Shown piece after piece: positions 1 to 8,893 of a DNA stretch of 64,000 nucleotides; within the stretch, counting starts at the first letter, position 1; each line of letters begins with the position of its first letter. Under the pieces are notes generated by a model. The model was not told the origin of the DNA, did no database searches, and worked only from the letters and a program-made list of their open reading frames with translations. The position numbers were made by a program, and so were the translations under genes. The DNA lies in assembly GCA_964360635.1 (NCBI GenBank), contig CAYHXO010000007.1:5287-69286 (forward strand), written 5' to 3'. Origin of the DNA: CALRGE01 sp964360635 (GTDB lineage: Bacteria > Patescibacteriota > Gracilibacteria > UBA1369 > 2-02-FULL-48-14).

Positions 1-89
1 TCACTAGTATCGGGGGAGGAAGGCGCTTCACTAAGCTTATCTATTTTTTCAGCTCTGTTGACTCCAGTATTTTGATTAGTAGTTGCCAT
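1..89 (-). CDS. Partial CDS, N-terminus only, unknown function
   Basis: A leftward reading frame starts with ATG at 89 and runs off the window edge after 29 codons (MATTNQNTGVNRAEKIDKLS...). The visible part is polar and rich in Asn, Thr, Ser and Pro, as in a disordered N-terminal tail. No domain can be named. A plausible promoter lies upstream (109-137). It could be a short spurious frame; the promoter is the main support. Confidence 0.45.
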   Translation of the reverse strand, partial: MATTNQNTGVNRAEKIDKLSEAPSSPDTS

Positions 90-108
90 ACATAAATTAG
101 ATCACATG

Positions 109-137
109 ATTATATCATAATTGTGAGCCTAAGTGAA
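109..137 (-). promoter_or_regulatory. Candidate promoter for the leftward partial gene
   Basis: On the minus strand, TTCACT (137-132), a 17-base spacer and a perfect TATAAT (114-109) lie 20 bases before the ATG at 89. A copy of the octamer GGTGAGTA (143-150), identical to one arm of the dyad in the Y-polymerase promoter at 55868-55885, lies just upstream. Prediction from sequence only. Confidence 0.4.
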
Positions 138-173
138 TAGCAGGTGAGTAGGACAAGCATATATCCAGAGTCC

Positions 174-193
174 CGCACAATATATCTTGTGCG
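174..193. repeat. Inverted repeat (7-bp stem, 6-base loop)
   Basis: CGCACAA and TTGTGCG flank TATATC. The hairpin lies just past the stop codon of the small leftward gene 202-402. There is no T-run after it on either strand, so a classical intrinsic terminator is not shown; it may be a 3' stabilising hairpin. Confidence 0.4.
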
Positions 194-201
194 AACTTCG
201 T

Positions 202-402
202 CTATAGTCTATTTGGGATACTGATACCCAGTGTTCTCTCTATCCTTTCAAGTAAACTAATCAATAACGCTTTATCTTCACTTATATCTAATCCTTCATC
301 ACGCATTGAGGCTCTATAAAAGCTCATCGCAGAATTTGGATCACGTTCTTCTTCAAAATTTATTACTTCTGCTCCGCTCAAATTATCTTCGTTTATAGAC
401 AT
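202..402 (-). CDS. Small hypothetical protein
   Basis: A 66-residue acidic protein with no recognised domain, signal peptide or membrane segment. The C-terminal third (KALLISLLERIERTLGISI) looks helical and amphipathic. It lies between recG and the partial gene at the window start, all leftward, with a 21-base gap from the recG stop. The start is the only good ATG; no clear Shine-Dalgarno sequence precedes it. It is probably a real small gene, but function is unknown. Confidence 0.5.
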   Translation of the reverse strand: MSINEDNLSGAEVINFEEERDPNSAMSFYRASMRDEGLDISEDKALLISLLERIERTLGISIPNRL

Positions 403-423
403 TTTAATTTTTTAAATGACTTA

Positions 424-2466
424 CTACACCTCTGCTATTTCCGTCTGAGACTCGATTTTAGCGATTTTCTTTGCCAGAGCCAGATATGACTTCAAATCAA
501 TGTCTTCATTCACTAGTCTTTCAGCACAGGCCCTCACACGGTCCAAAAGTTCTTTGTCGCTAAATGTTGCCATTCTTAGATCAGGAATTCCACTTTGTTT
601 CACACCATAAATTTCTCCAGGTCCACGAATTTTTAAATCCATTTCAGCCAAATCAAAACCAGAAGTATACTGAACCATGAATTTTAATCTTTGCAAGGCA
701 TCGTCGGAATTTGAATCTGTAAACAGGAAGCAATATGACTGATTTGAGCCCCTTCCGACCCTTCCCCTAAACTGATGGAGTTGAGCCAAACCAAATCTAT
801 CGGCCCCTTCAATCATCATAATCGAGGCATTAGGAACATCTATTCCAACTTCAATCACAGAAGTTGAAACCAAGATATTAATTTCTCCGGCAGAAAAAGC
901 CTTCATCACATTTTCTTTTTCATCACCCTTCATTCGTCCGTGTAAAAGCGCCAACTTGTGCTGTGGAAATATTTCTTTTGAAAGCCTTTCATACTCAAGA
1001 GTTGCGGCCTTAACTTGAATTGCTTCAGATTCTTCAATCAAAGGGCAAACAATGAAAACCTGATGACCTTTTGCAACTTGATCGGAAACCCAAAACTCCG
1101 CATCTTTTCGTTTAGCTTCAGGCACAAGCCGAGTAACAATTGGGGTTCGACCTGGCGGCAATTCATCTAAAATTGATAGATCTTGATCGCCATAAATAGT
1201 CAGAGCCATTGTTCGAGGGATCGGCGTTGCAGATAAATTTAAAAGATGAGGAAAGCCTTGAGCCTTTAATTTCGCTCGCTGTTTCACACCAAAACGATGT
1301 TGCTCATCAATCACAACCAGCCCCAGCTTTGGAAATGTAATTCCATCCTGAATCAGTGCATGAGTTCCAATAACAAGATCGCAAGTACCTGTTGCCATTT
1401 GCATGACAACCGTTTCACGCTCGCTTGCAGTCATTGAACCGGTAAGCATTTGAATATTAAAAGCAAAAGCGCCAAATAAATTCACTAAATTTTTGTAATG
1501 CTGTTTTGCAAGAATTTCAGTCGGCGCCATCAAAACACATTGATATCCGGATTTAATCATTGCAAAAATCACTGCTGCCGCAACAGCAGTTTTACCTGAG
1601 CCCACATCTCCTTGAACTAATCTAAGCATTGGAAAATCACGCCGTATATCAGTAAAGATTTCCTCAATTGTACGTTTTTGTGCTCCAGTTAATTCAAATG
1701 GAAGTGCTGAATAAAATTCAGCCATGTCAAGTTTTGGACTAAATTGCTTTTTTTCACCGGTAAAACCTTCTTGCCACCATTTTTTTCTTCGTAACGCCAT
1801 GAATTGCAACATAAAAAGTTCATCAAATGCCAATCTTTCTCGGGCTTTCTTTAAAAAATCCTCGTCTTTGGCAAAATGTACATGATAAATTGCGTCTGCA
1901 AAACTAAGCAAACCCTCCCCTTGCAAAACCCAAGATGGAAGATATTCATCAAAATATTTTGCATACGGTAATATATGAAATATCTTTTCCCTAAGCCATT
2001 TTGAAGTAATTTCTTCGCTCTCCGGATAAACAGGAACAATACGACCGGTATGCAACAAAACCGACGATGGTTTTTCATATTTGGGACTCACCATTACAAT
2101 CCTTCCCTGCTCAAATTTCGCCTTCCCGGTTAAAATAATTTGACTGCCTTTAAAAAACATCTGCTTAAGGTGCCTTTGATTAAACCACATAACAGAAATT
2201 TCTCCGGTATCATCCCCAACTACCGCCCTAGTAATCACTCCCCCAGCCCTTGTTGGCAAAGTCATAATAGTTTTAATTTTCACCTCCAAAACATTCACTT
2301 CATCAGTTTTCAATTCATTAATTTTTGTAAATTCCTGCTCGTCTCGATATGCACGGGGAAAATACGTTAAAAGATCTCCCAAAGTTTTAATTCCCATCTC
2401 CTTAAGCTTCACTATATAGGAATCTTTGGTCTTCAACATCGCGGAATCAAGTCTTTGATCTAGCAT
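424..2466 (-). CDS. recG: ATP-dependent DNA helicase RecG
   Basis: Branch-migration helicase that remodels stalled replication forks and Holliday junctions. The 680 residues match the usual family length. An N-terminal OB-fold wedge domain (about 55-160) is followed by a superfamily 2 helicase core. Walker A is GDVGSGKT (about 286-293), the DEAD-type box appears as DEQH followed by RFG (about 384-390), motif III is SATPIPRT (about 412), and motif VI reads QFRGRVGRG. The RecG C-terminal segment (GPGEIYGVKQSGIPDLRMA) is present. It is transcribed toward the small gene at 202-402; tyrS lies 7 bases upstream on the same strand, so the two are probably co-transcribed. Confidence 0.97.
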   Translation of the reverse strand: MLDQRLDSAMLKTKDSYIVKLKEMGIKTLGDLLTYFPRAYRDEQEFTKINELKTDEVNVLEVKIKTIMTLPTRAGGVITRAVVGDDTGEISVMWFNQRHLKQMFFKGSQIILTGKAKFEQGRIVMVSPKYEKPSSVLLHTGRIVPVYPESEEITSKWLREKIFHILPYAKYFDEYLPSWVLQGEGLLSFADAIYHVHFAKDEDFLKKARERLAFDELFMLQFMALRRKKWWQEGFTGEKKQFSPKLDMAEFYSALPFELTGAQKRTIEEIFTDIRRDFPMLRLVQGDVGSGKTAVAAAVIFAMIKSGYQCVLMAPTEILAKQHYKNLVNLFGAFAFNIQMLTGSMTASERETVVMQMATGTCDLVIGTHALIQDGITFPKLGLVVIDEQHRFGVKQRAKLKAQGFPHLLNLSATPIPRTMALTIYGDQDLSILDELPPGRTPIVTRLVPEAKRKDAEFWVSDQVAKGHQVFIVCPLIEESEAIQVKAATLEYERLSKEIFPQHKLALLHGRMKGDEKENVMKAFSAGEINILVSTSVIEVGIDVPNASIMMIEGADRFGLAQLHQFRGRVGRGSNQSYCFLFTDSNSDDALQRLKFMVQYTSGFDLAEMDLKIRGPGEIYGVKQSGIPDLRMATFSDKELLDRVRACAERLVNEDIDLKSYLALAKKIAKIESQTEIAEV

Positions 2467-2473
2467 AGGCGAA

Positions 2474-3679
2474 TTATACTCTCACCTTTCTAAAACTTCT
2501 CTTTCCAACCTGTAAAAGTCCTGCATTTTTACTTAAGCTAATTTCCTTCTTAATATCTTCTACTTTCACATTTTCCCATTTTACTCCTCCTCCTTCAACT
2601 AAACGTCTTGCATCACTCTTTGTACCAGCAAACCCTAAATCAGAAATTAAATCGACAATATTCCAGTTTTTAACAACAAGAACAACCTCTTCAATTACAT
2701 CTGGCAATTCCTTTTTTTGGTGAACAGTTTTGAAATGTTCTTGGGCTTTAACTGCCTCATTTTCTCCTCTGTATAATTTAACAATTTCGAAAGCTAACTC
2801 CATTTTTAAATTACGAGGATTTTCAGTAACAAGTCTTTTCTTTACGGCTTCAAGCTCATTATCACGAGCTCTGGCGGCAAGTTCAAAATAAGTCACAATC
2901 AACTCATCAGGAATTTTCATTGTCTTACCATAAATATCAATTGGATCTTCATTAACACCAATATAATTCCCTGTTGTTTTACCCATTTTCATAGAGCCGT
3001 CTGTCCCAATTAAAAGAGGCACAGTCAAAATATTTTGTGGTTCTTGACCATATGCCTTCTGTAAAACTCTACCTGCAAGTAGATTAAAAGTTTGATCAGT
3101 ACCGCCTAATTCCACATCTGCCTTAAGAGCAACAGAATCATAACCCTGCATAAGCGGATACATTAATTCATGAATTGATATTGGCTGATCATTTTTAATT
3201 CTATCTTGAAACATATCTCTCTCAAGCATCTGAGCAACTGTAAACTGAGAAGCAAGAGTCACTACATCAGAGAAGTTCAATTTAGCCAACCATTCGGCAT
3301 TCCATCTGATTTCAAGCTTAGAAACATCTAAAATTGAGGAAACTTGTTTTATATAATGTTTAGCATTCAATTCAAGCTCCTCTTGAGTTCGCATTGGTCT
3401 AGCCTCATTTTTTCCGGACGGATCTCCAATCTTACCTGTAAAGTTACCAAAAAGTAGGATTATTTGATGACCTAAATCTTGAAACTCCTTTAATTTATGA
3501 ACAACAACCATATGACCTAAATGCAAATCTGAACCTGTTGGATCAATTCCCAACTTAATTCTCAACTTTTTACCGTTCAACAATTTTTTCTTCAAATCTG
3601 TCTTAACAATTACATCAGCAACTCCATCAGACAAAATACTGTCGACTAATCGCTCGACATCTTTTTTTAAGGAAGGCAT
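2474..3679 (-). CDS. tyrS: Tyrosyl-tRNA synthetase
   Basis: Class I synthetase charging tRNA-Tyr, 401 residues. The HIGH signature is HLGHM (53-57). The KMSKS loop reads KMGKT (231-235), a variant with Gly for the usual first Ser. The central substrate region (QGYDSVALKADVELGGTDQ, 178-196) is typical of TyrRS. A C-terminal S4 RNA-binding domain (about 335-400) ends in KRSFRKV. It is divergent from rluD across 59 bases and lies directly upstream of recG. A complete gene with no damage seen. Confidence 0.96.
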   Translation of the reverse strand: MPSLKKDVERLVDSILSDGVADVIVKTDLKKKLLNGKKLRIKLGIDPTGSDLHLGHMVVVHKLKEFQDLGHQIILLFGNFTGKIGDPSGKNEARPMRTQEELELNAKHYIKQVSSILDVSKLEIRWNAEWLAKLNFSDVVTLASQFTVAQMLERDMFQDRIKNDQPISIHELMYPLMQGYDSVALKADVELGGTDQTFNLLAGRVLQKAYGQEPQNILTVPLLIGTDGSMKMGKTTGNYIGVNEDPIDIYGKTMKIPDELIVTYFELAARARDNELEAVKKRLVTENPRNLKMELAFEIVKLYRGENEAVKAQEHFKTVHQKKELPDVIEEVVLVVKNWNIVDLISDLGFAGTKSDARRLVEGGGVKWENVKVEDIKKEISLSKNAGLLQVGKRSFRKVRV

Positions 3680-3738
3680 ATCTATAAGTGAAAAAACTTG
3701 GTATAAGGCTATAGCACACTATCAAACACACAAATTAA

Positions 3739-4623
3739 ATGCAATTTCAAAGCTTTACAATCGGCGCTGAAGAGACAAATGAAAGATTAGATATCTGTCT
3801 AACAAAAAAAACAGGTCTAAGCCGAAATTTTGTACAAAATTTAATTAAAGATGGACTGGTACGAGTTAATAAAATTCAGATTGAAAAAACCGGATTTAAG
3901 GTCTCAGGAAATGATGAAATCGCTTATAAGATTCTTGAAAAAGACAGCACAGTCAAAGCGGAAAATATAAAATTAGAAATAATACATGAAGATGAAAATC
4001 TTCTGGTAATCAATAAACAAGCAGGTTTAGTTGTACATCCAAGTGATAGCGGTCATACAAGCGGTACAATCTTGAATGCGGCATTAAATATAGATAAAAA
4101 TGCCAGTCTCCTTCATAGACTTGATAAAGACACATCAGGCGTTCTACTTATCGCAAAAAACCAAGCAACAAAAAATCGACTTTCAAAAATGTTTAAAGAT
4201 AGAAAAGTTGAAAAAACCTATTGGGCACTTGTTCGAGGAGTTCCAAGTAAAGAAAAAGGTAAAATTGAAGCTCCATTGAAGAGAAACACAAGCAATAGAA
4301 TGAGAATTTCCATAAATTCTACAGGTAAGATGGCGATTACTAAATTCAAAGTTTTAGAGATCTACAAAAATGCATCTCTTCTAGAAGTGAATATTGAAAC
4401 AGGTAGAACTCATCAAATCAGAGTTCATATGGCAAGCATTGGGCATCCGGTTATTGGAGATATAAATTACGGAGATGCAAAAATCAATAAAGAATATGCT
4501 GAAAAATACAATCTAAACAGACAGTTCCTTCATGCAAAGGAAATCAAAATAGATGGTCAAACTTATTCAGCAAAACTACCTGACGACATAGAATCTGTTT
4601 ACAACATTCTTACTCGCTCTTAA
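3739..4623 (+). CDS. rluD: RluD-type 23S rRNA pseudouridine synthase
   Basis: Isomerises uridine to pseudouridine in large-subunit rRNA; the family is RluA/RluC/RluD. The 294 residues hold an N-terminal S4 domain (about 13-70) and a catalytic domain with the signature HRLDKDTSG, catalytic Asp at 129. The later motif GRTHQIRVHMASIGHPVIGD is also present. The S4 domain favours RluD or RluC over RluA; the exact target uridine cannot be told from sequence. Its 3' end overlaps that of the convergent rplU by 14 bases. Confidence 0.92.
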   Translation: MQFQSFTIGAEETNERLDICLTKKTGLSRNFVQNLIKDGLVRVNKIQIEKTGFKVSGNDEIAYKILEKDSTVKAENIKLEIIHEDENLLVINKQAGLVVHPSDSGHTSGTILNAALNIDKNASLLHRLDKDTSGVLLIAKNQATKNRLSKMFKDRKVEKTYWALVRGVPSKEKGKIEAPLKRNTSNRMRISINSTGKMAITKFKVLEIYKNASLLEVNIETGRTHQIRVHMASIGHPVIGDINYGDAKINKEYAEKYNLNRQFLHAKEIKIDGQTYSAKLPDDIESVYNILTRS

Positions 4624-5047
4624 CTACTTTTTTCTTAGCAGGAGCTTTTTTTGGAGCAGCCTTTACTTCAGCTTCTTCAGATACTACTTCTGCGACATCA
4701 TTCTCAACAGAAGATGCTTTTTTTGCACCTACAGTTGAAATTTTCAAAACCTTCAACATTGTTGAAAATGTTCTGTGTCCATAAGTTTTCTGGTATCTCT
4801 TTTTTGCATGAAATTTGAAAACTTTCATCTTTTCTGATCGTTCCTGGCTCATTACCTGACATTCAACATGTGCACCAGCAACATAAGGCATTCCAAGCTT
4901 CATTACAGAAGCGTCATCCTCAGCAACTAGGTAAACATCTTTAATTTTGATGTTTTCACCTTCCACCAAATCAAGTTTCTCAACTAAAATTTCGTCTTTT
5001 TCACGAACCTTGAACTGCTTAGCACCTATTTTTACTACTGCGAACAT
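4610..5047 (-). CDS. rplU: Ribosomal protein bL21
   Basis: Large-subunit protein contacting 23S rRNA. The first ~103 residues are a normal bL21 (MFAVVKIGAKQFKV at the start, then GMPYVAGAHVEC and KRYQKTYGHR). A tail of about 40 residues rich in Ala, Lys and Glu follows, a disordered basic extension longer than in most bacteria. It is the last gene of the dsbA-obgE-pth-rplU run. The usual partner rpmA (bL27) is not next to it; pth and obgE take that position instead. Confidence 0.95.
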   Translation of the reverse strand: MFAVVKIGAKQFKVREKDEILVEKLDLVEGENIKIKDVYLVAEDDASVMKLGMPYVAGAHVECQVMSQERSEKMKVFKFHAKKRYQKTYGHRTFSTMLKVLKISTVGAKKASSVENDVAEVVSEEAEVKAAPKKAPAKKKVVKSE

Positions 5048-5087
5048 ATTAATTTATTAGAGCGAGAAGACTTTAAGGGTAAATTCT

Positions 5088-5624
5088 TTAAATGGCAAGA
5101 GAATTTTTCAAGACAGCAAGACCTTCAGTAACTGAATCCATAAAAATTTTCATCTCCTCATCTGTAAATCTACTTAAAACGAATGCATCCAAAGGAAAAT
5201 TTTTATTAGTTCTAGATTCAATCCCAAGCCTTAATCTTGGATAATCCTGTGAACCTAAACAAGAAATTATTGACCTCATACCATTATGAGTACCTGCAGA
5301 CCCGGCTTTTCTATATCTAATACTACCAAGTGGAAGATCGATGTCGTCATAAACAATAAAAATTTCCTCTGGAGGAATTTTATAAAAATTAGCAATTTTG
5401 GAAATTGATTCACCAGATTTATTCATAAATGTTAGAGGTTTCACCAAAATAATCTTCTCTGAACCCTCTCCAGACTCGGCAAGAAGAGCATTAAAATCAT
5501 TTTTTCGCTTAAATTCGCCGGCATTTAATTCGCCAGCAAATTTTTCAATAAAAATAAACCCGGCATTGTGCCTTGTATTTTTATATTCATCACCTGGATT
5601 TCCTAATCCGCAAATCAATTTCAT
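5088..5624 (-). CDS. pth: Peptidyl-tRNA hydrolase
   Basis: Cleaves peptidyl-tRNA released from stalled ribosomes and so recycles tRNA. The protein has 178 residues, slightly short for the family. The N-terminus GLGNPGDEY (6-14) and catalytic His19 in TRHNAGF are clear. KPLTFMNKSGES supplies the conserved Asn, and VYDDIDLPLG the conserved acidic pair. Its ATG overlaps the obgE stop by 4 bases, indicating translational coupling. Confidence 0.95.
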   Translation of the reverse strand: MKLICGLGNPGDEYKNTRHNAGFIFIEKFAGELNAGEFKRKNDFNALLAESGEGSEKIILVKPLTFMNKSGESISKIANFYKIPPEEIFIVYDDIDLPLGSIRYRKAGSAGTHNGMRSIISCLGSQDYPRLRLGIESRTNKNFPLDAFVLSRFTDEEMKIFMDSVTEGLAVLKNSLAI

Positions 5625-7012
5625 CTTTTGATGTCGTGAAATTCATAGATGTGCGGTTCAATTTTAACTAAATCGCCATTTTTTGCACCTATTTTTTTCA
5701 ACTCATTGAAAATTTTCATTTTTTGCAAGACATCTTCAACTCTGGCAACACCATCATCTTGATCTGTATTTGTCATTCTTGAGATTTGCTGAATACGTTT
5801 TCCAGTCACCTCAAAAATTGTTCTTTCAGGTAAAACTTCAGGAGGAATTAGCATTCCAACAATAGGTTTTTGAAAGCCATCAAGCTTCACTGAATACATC
5901 TTTTTCACTGTAAATGAATGCTCATCAATATGTAAACCAGGAGTGTAATCATGATATTCAGATGCCTCAACAGGAATTTCTTTAGTTTTTCCTTTTTTCT
6001 GAAGCATTTTGAATAAATCAAAAGCAAGTTTATCAAGATTCTCTCCGCTAACTGCAGAAATAAATTTCAATTTTAATTTCAGTTTTGGAAATTTCTCAAG
6101 AAAATCTTCTTTCAAAGTTTTTCTATCTTCATCAGATAATGCATCAATTTTATTTACACAAACAATAAATTGTTTCTTCAAAAGATTTTTGTCGTATTTA
6201 GTTATTTCATTTTGAAGAATTTCAAATTGCTCAGCGATAGTCTTTTCATCATATGGATATGGATCCAACAAATAAATCAAAGTCGCCGTTCTTGAAATAT
6301 GCCTAAGAAATTTATCACCCAAGCCCTTCCCTTCAGATGCACCTTCAATAATTCCTGGCATATCAGCAATAACAAAAGTTTGAGCAGAATCACCTCCAAA
6401 TTTTTTCAAATTCACAACTCCTAGATTAGGAACAAGTGTTGTAAATGGATAATCGCCAATTTTCGGTTTTGCCTCAGAAAGATGAGAAATTAAAGTAGAT
6501 TTACCTGCAGAAGGAAAGCCCAATAAACCAACATCTGCAACAATTCTAACCTCAAATTTAACTTTTTTAAGTTCACCAATATCACCTAACTCCGCAAATT
6601 TAGGAGCTTGTCTTGTACTTGAAACGAAATGTGCATTTCCATATCCACCTCTTCCACCCTGAGAAATCACAAATTGCATTTTATTTTTAATCAAATCCAC
6701 AATCAAAGTATTGTCTTCTTGATTAATAACAAGTGTTCCAACCGGAACCTTTAAAATTAAATCTATACCATTATGACCAGCACGATTATTTTTGTGACCG
6801 TCAGTACCTGGATCGGCCTTATAATTTTTTCTACCTTGAAAGTGTTGAAGAGTATTGTAATTCTCATCTGCTTCAAGAATTACTGATCCACCATTACCGC
6901 CATCTCCACCGTCAGGAAATCCTTCATCGATAAACTTTTCTCTGTGAAAACTTATGACACCACAGCCTCCGCGGCCACCCTCAAGCTCGAGGCTTACTTC
7001 ATCGAAAAACAT
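5621..7012 (-). CDS. obgE: GTPase Obg (CgtA)
   Basis: Ribosome-associated GTPase of 50S assembly and stress control. The 463 residues comprise a Gly-rich Obg fold (1-158; GGDGGNGGSV at 35-44), a G domain with G1 GFPSAGKS (165-172), switch region GDYPFTTL, G3 DMPG, G4 NKID, and a C-terminal OCT domain (about 375-430). It lies 9 bases after dsbA and overlaps pth by 4 bases. All nucleotide-binding motifs are intact. Confidence 0.97.
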   Translation of the reverse strand: MFFDEVSLELEGGRGGCGVISFHREKFIDEGFPDGGDGGNGGSVILEADENYNTLQHFQGRKNYKADPGTDGHKNNRAGHNGIDLILKVPVGTLVINQEDNTLIVDLIKNKMQFVISQGGRGGYGNAHFVSSTRQAPKFAELGDIGELKKVKFEVRIVADVGLLGFPSAGKSTLISHLSEAKPKIGDYPFTTLVPNLGVVNLKKFGGDSAQTFVIADMPGIIEGASEGKGLGDKFLRHISRTATLIYLLDPYPYDEKTIAEQFEILQNEITKYDKNLLKKQFIVCVNKIDALSDEDRKTLKEDFLEKFPKLKLKLKFISAVSGENLDKLAFDLFKMLQKKGKTKEIPVEASEYHDYTPGLHIDEHSFTVKKMYSVKLDGFQKPIVGMLIPPEVLPERTIFEVTGKRIQQISRMTNTDQDDGVARVEDVLQKMKIFNELKKIGAKNGDLVKIEPHIYEFHDIKR

Positions 7013-7021
7013 ATTTTTAGG

Positions 7022-7732
7022 TTATTTGAGTTCAGACTCTATCACAGATTGAAAATGTTCGAAAGACTCAGCACCTAAAACCATTTTTCCATTTATAAAG
7101 AATGTTGGAGTTCCACCTACGCCATAACCTCGTGCAGCAGTATAATCATCTGCAACCTCAGATTTCATATCACCATTATCCAAACAAGCAGTGATATCAA
7201 CACCTAATTTATTTCCGTACCCGACAAAAACATCCTTAGCAGATGCATTTCCAGACCATTCTGGAAGACCGCCGAAAATCATGTCATGCATTTTATAATA
7301 AGACTCATCCTTTTCTGTTGCAGACAAAGATCTAACACATTCTGCTGATTCAGCCGCAAGCCCAGCTTGTGGATGAGAAGGAATTGGGAAATCTCTATAA
7401 ACAAATTTAACTTTTCCTGTGTCTATATATGCAGCTTTAATCTTTGGATATGTTTGCGACCAAAAACTATGACAAAAAGAACATTGGAAATCACTAAACT
7501 CAATCATCGTTACTGTAGCCGAAGAACTACCTTGAACAGCATCATTATCTGCAGATACATTAACAACTGCTAGTTTATCAACATCAAAGACAGGTGGCTC
7601 ATTTGAAACTTCCGTAGGTTGACTTCCGCCACTACCTAAAAAAGATTTATCAGTAATCAAAAGTCCTATTAACAAACCTATTACAAGAAAACTTACTGAG
7701 ACCCAAAAAGTTTGATTATTCTGTTTAGACAT
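7022..7732 (-). CDS. Membrane-anchored DsbA-family thiol oxidoreductase
   Basis: Extracytoplasmic thioredoxin-fold protein, probably a disulfide oxidase or isomerase. From the ATG at 7732 it has 236 residues: one N-terminal membrane anchor (about 9-27), a Ser/Pro linker, then a DsbA fold with FSDFQCSFCHSFW (active-site Cys84-Ser-Phe-Cys87) and a cis-Pro loop GGTPTFFING. An in-frame ATG at 7774 would add 14 residues, but it would run into the tRNA-Leu promoter region and adds a poor N-terminus, so the shorter form is preferred. It is the first gene of an operon with obgE, pth and rplU. Two further Cys outside the CxxC may form a structural disulfide. Confidence 0.87.
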   Translation of the reverse strand: MSKQNNQTFWVSVSFLVIGLLIGLLITDKSFLGSGGSQPTEVSNEPPVFDVDKLAVVNVSADNDAVQGSSSATVTMIEFSDFQCSFCHSFWSQTYPKIKAAYIDTGKVKFVYRDFPIPSHPQAGLAAESAECVRSLSATEKDESYYKMHDMIFGGLPEWSGNASAKDVFVGYGNKLGVDITACLDNGDMKSEVADDYTAARGYGVGGTPTFFINGKMVLGAESFEHFQSVIESELK

Positions 7733-7783
7733 GGAGTGGAATTTAAGTGAAATGATAATATCATATTGTTTCAAATCAACAAA

Positions 7784-7792
7784 TGGTATAAT
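7784..7792 (+). promoter_or_regulatory. Extended -10 promoter for tRNA-Leu(CAA)
   Basis: TGG followed by a perfect TATAAT (7787-7792) ends 10 bases before the mature tRNA 5' end, placing a start near 7799. A weak -35 (TTGTTT, 7766-7771) sits at a short 15-base spacing, consistent with reliance on the extended -10. Confidence 0.55.
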
Positions 7793-7802
7793 TTTTGTCC
7801 GC

Positions 7803-7889
7803 GCCGGAGTGGCGGAACTGGCAGACGCGCGAGACTCAAAATCTCGTTTCCCTCGGGAAGTGTGGGTTCGACCCCCACCTTCGGCACCA
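7803..7889 (+). tRNA. tRNA-Leu (anticodon CAA)
   Basis: The 87-base gene folds as a class II tRNA. Acceptor GCCGGAG pairs with CTTCGGC (with G-U), followed by A and an encoded CCA. The anticodon stem CGAGA/TCTCG encloses CTCAAAA, giving anticodon CAA. A long variable arm and the T-arm GTGGGTTCGACCCCCAC follow. It reads UUG codons. Confidence 0.95.
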
Positions 7890-7907
7890 AATTTTTAATC
7901 ACATGGC

Positions 7908-8453
7908 ATGAAAAAAACATTATCATTAGGCTTGATTGCTATTTCTATTTTCTTTATTGCTTGTAATAAAGAAAATGAAGTCGGAAAGATAAATGCAATT
8001 GAGGAACTAGAGTCTTCAGGAAAGATTGCTGAAGAAGTAAAAATTGAAGATAAAACAGTTGTTGAAGAAGCTATTGTTACAGAAACAAAAACGGAAAGCA
8101 CAGTAGCACCAACAAAAACTACAACAAGTACCACAACCACTACAGCTGCTACACAGGAAGTAGTTACACCTGTTACTACTGTAAAAAACTTCACAATTAC
8201 CGCACAAAAGTGGTCATTTTCACCAGCTACTATTACCGTTAATAACGGAGATACTGTTAAGCTATCAATTAAAAGTACAGATGTAGATCATGGATTTTTT
8301 CTTGCTGATTTTGGTGTAAGCGAAACATTGAAAGCCGGAACAACGACAAACGTAAGTTTTATTGCAAACAAATCAGGTACATTCTCATTTTCATGCAGTG
8401 TCTTCTGCGGAAGCAGTCACTCAAGCATGGTTGGAACCTTGATTGTTAAATAA
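7908..8453 (+). CDS. Lipoprotein with a CuA-type cupredoxin domain
   Basis: A 181-residue secreted lipoprotein: signal peptide with lipobox FIAC (lipidated Cys19), an acidic segment, a Thr-rich linker (about 66-92), and a C-terminal cupredoxin (about 95-181). The metal site matches the binuclear CuA centre of cytochrome oxidase subunit II and nitrous oxide reductase: His128 (VDHGF), then Cys163, Cys167, His171 and Met174 in CSVFCGSSHSSM. The family's usual Glu between the cysteines is Val here. No oxidase genes are nearby, so the role (copper or electron carrier at the outer face) is inferred. Its stop overlaps yqeY by 8 bases. Confidence 0.87.
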   Translation: MKKTLSLGLIAISIFFIACNKENEVGKINAIEELESSGKIAEEVKIEDKTVVEEAIVTETKTESTVAPTKTTTSTTTTTAATQEVVTPVTTVKNFTITAQKWSFSPATITVNNGDTVKLSIKSTDVDHGFFLADFGVSETLKAGTTTNVSFIANKSGTFSFSCSVFCGSSHSSMVGTLIVK

Positions 8454-8892
8454 GCTGCTTTTCAACCATTTTCTTCACAATGGTTCCGTCTGCTTTTCCT
8501 TTAAGCTTATTCATTACAGCTCCCATTAATTTTCCCATGCCACTTTTATCTGTAACAGACATTTCAAGCATAGTTTCTTTAACAACTTTTTCTACTTCTT
8601 CTTCACTCATTTGTTCAGGCAAATAAGCCTGTAAAATCGCCATTTCTAATTCTTCTTTTGCAGCAAGTTCTGGTCGATTTCCTGCAATAAATTGTGAATG
8701 AGAATCTTTTCTTTGTTTCAACATTCTTCTAATTGAATCAAGAATAATTTCTTCATTAATTTCACGTCCGCTACCATCAGTTTCAACTTTCATCAATTCT
8801 GCCTTAAGCATTCTAATAACTGAAGTTTTAAGCTCATCTTTTGCGAGCATTGATTGTTTTAAATCGTCAACGATTTTTTCTTTAGTAAGCAT
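8446..8892 (-). CDS. yqeY: GatB/YqeY-domain protein
   Basis: A 148-residue stand-alone protein related to the tRNA-binding tail of GatB. Helical, with typical segments LKAELMKVETDGSGREINEE, RKDSHSQFIAGNRPELAAKEE and MGKLMGAVMNKLKGKADG. Its role in bacteria is not settled; a tRNA-linked role is inferred from the GatB relation. It starts 1 base after the uvrC stop and is probably co-transcribed with it. Confidence 0.9.
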   Translation of the reverse strand: MLTKEKIVDDLKQSMLAKDELKTSVIRMLKAELMKVETDGSGREINEEIILDSIRRMLKQRKDSHSQFIAGNRPELAAKEELEMAILQAYLPEQMSEEEVEKVVKETMLEMSVTDKSGMGKLMGAVMNKLKGKADGTIVKKMVEKQLI

Positions 8893-8893
8893 T

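Noticed and set aside
7733..7774. Longer start for the DsbA-family gene
   Set aside because: It reaches the tRNA-Leu promoter region and adds a polar stretch before the membrane anchor.
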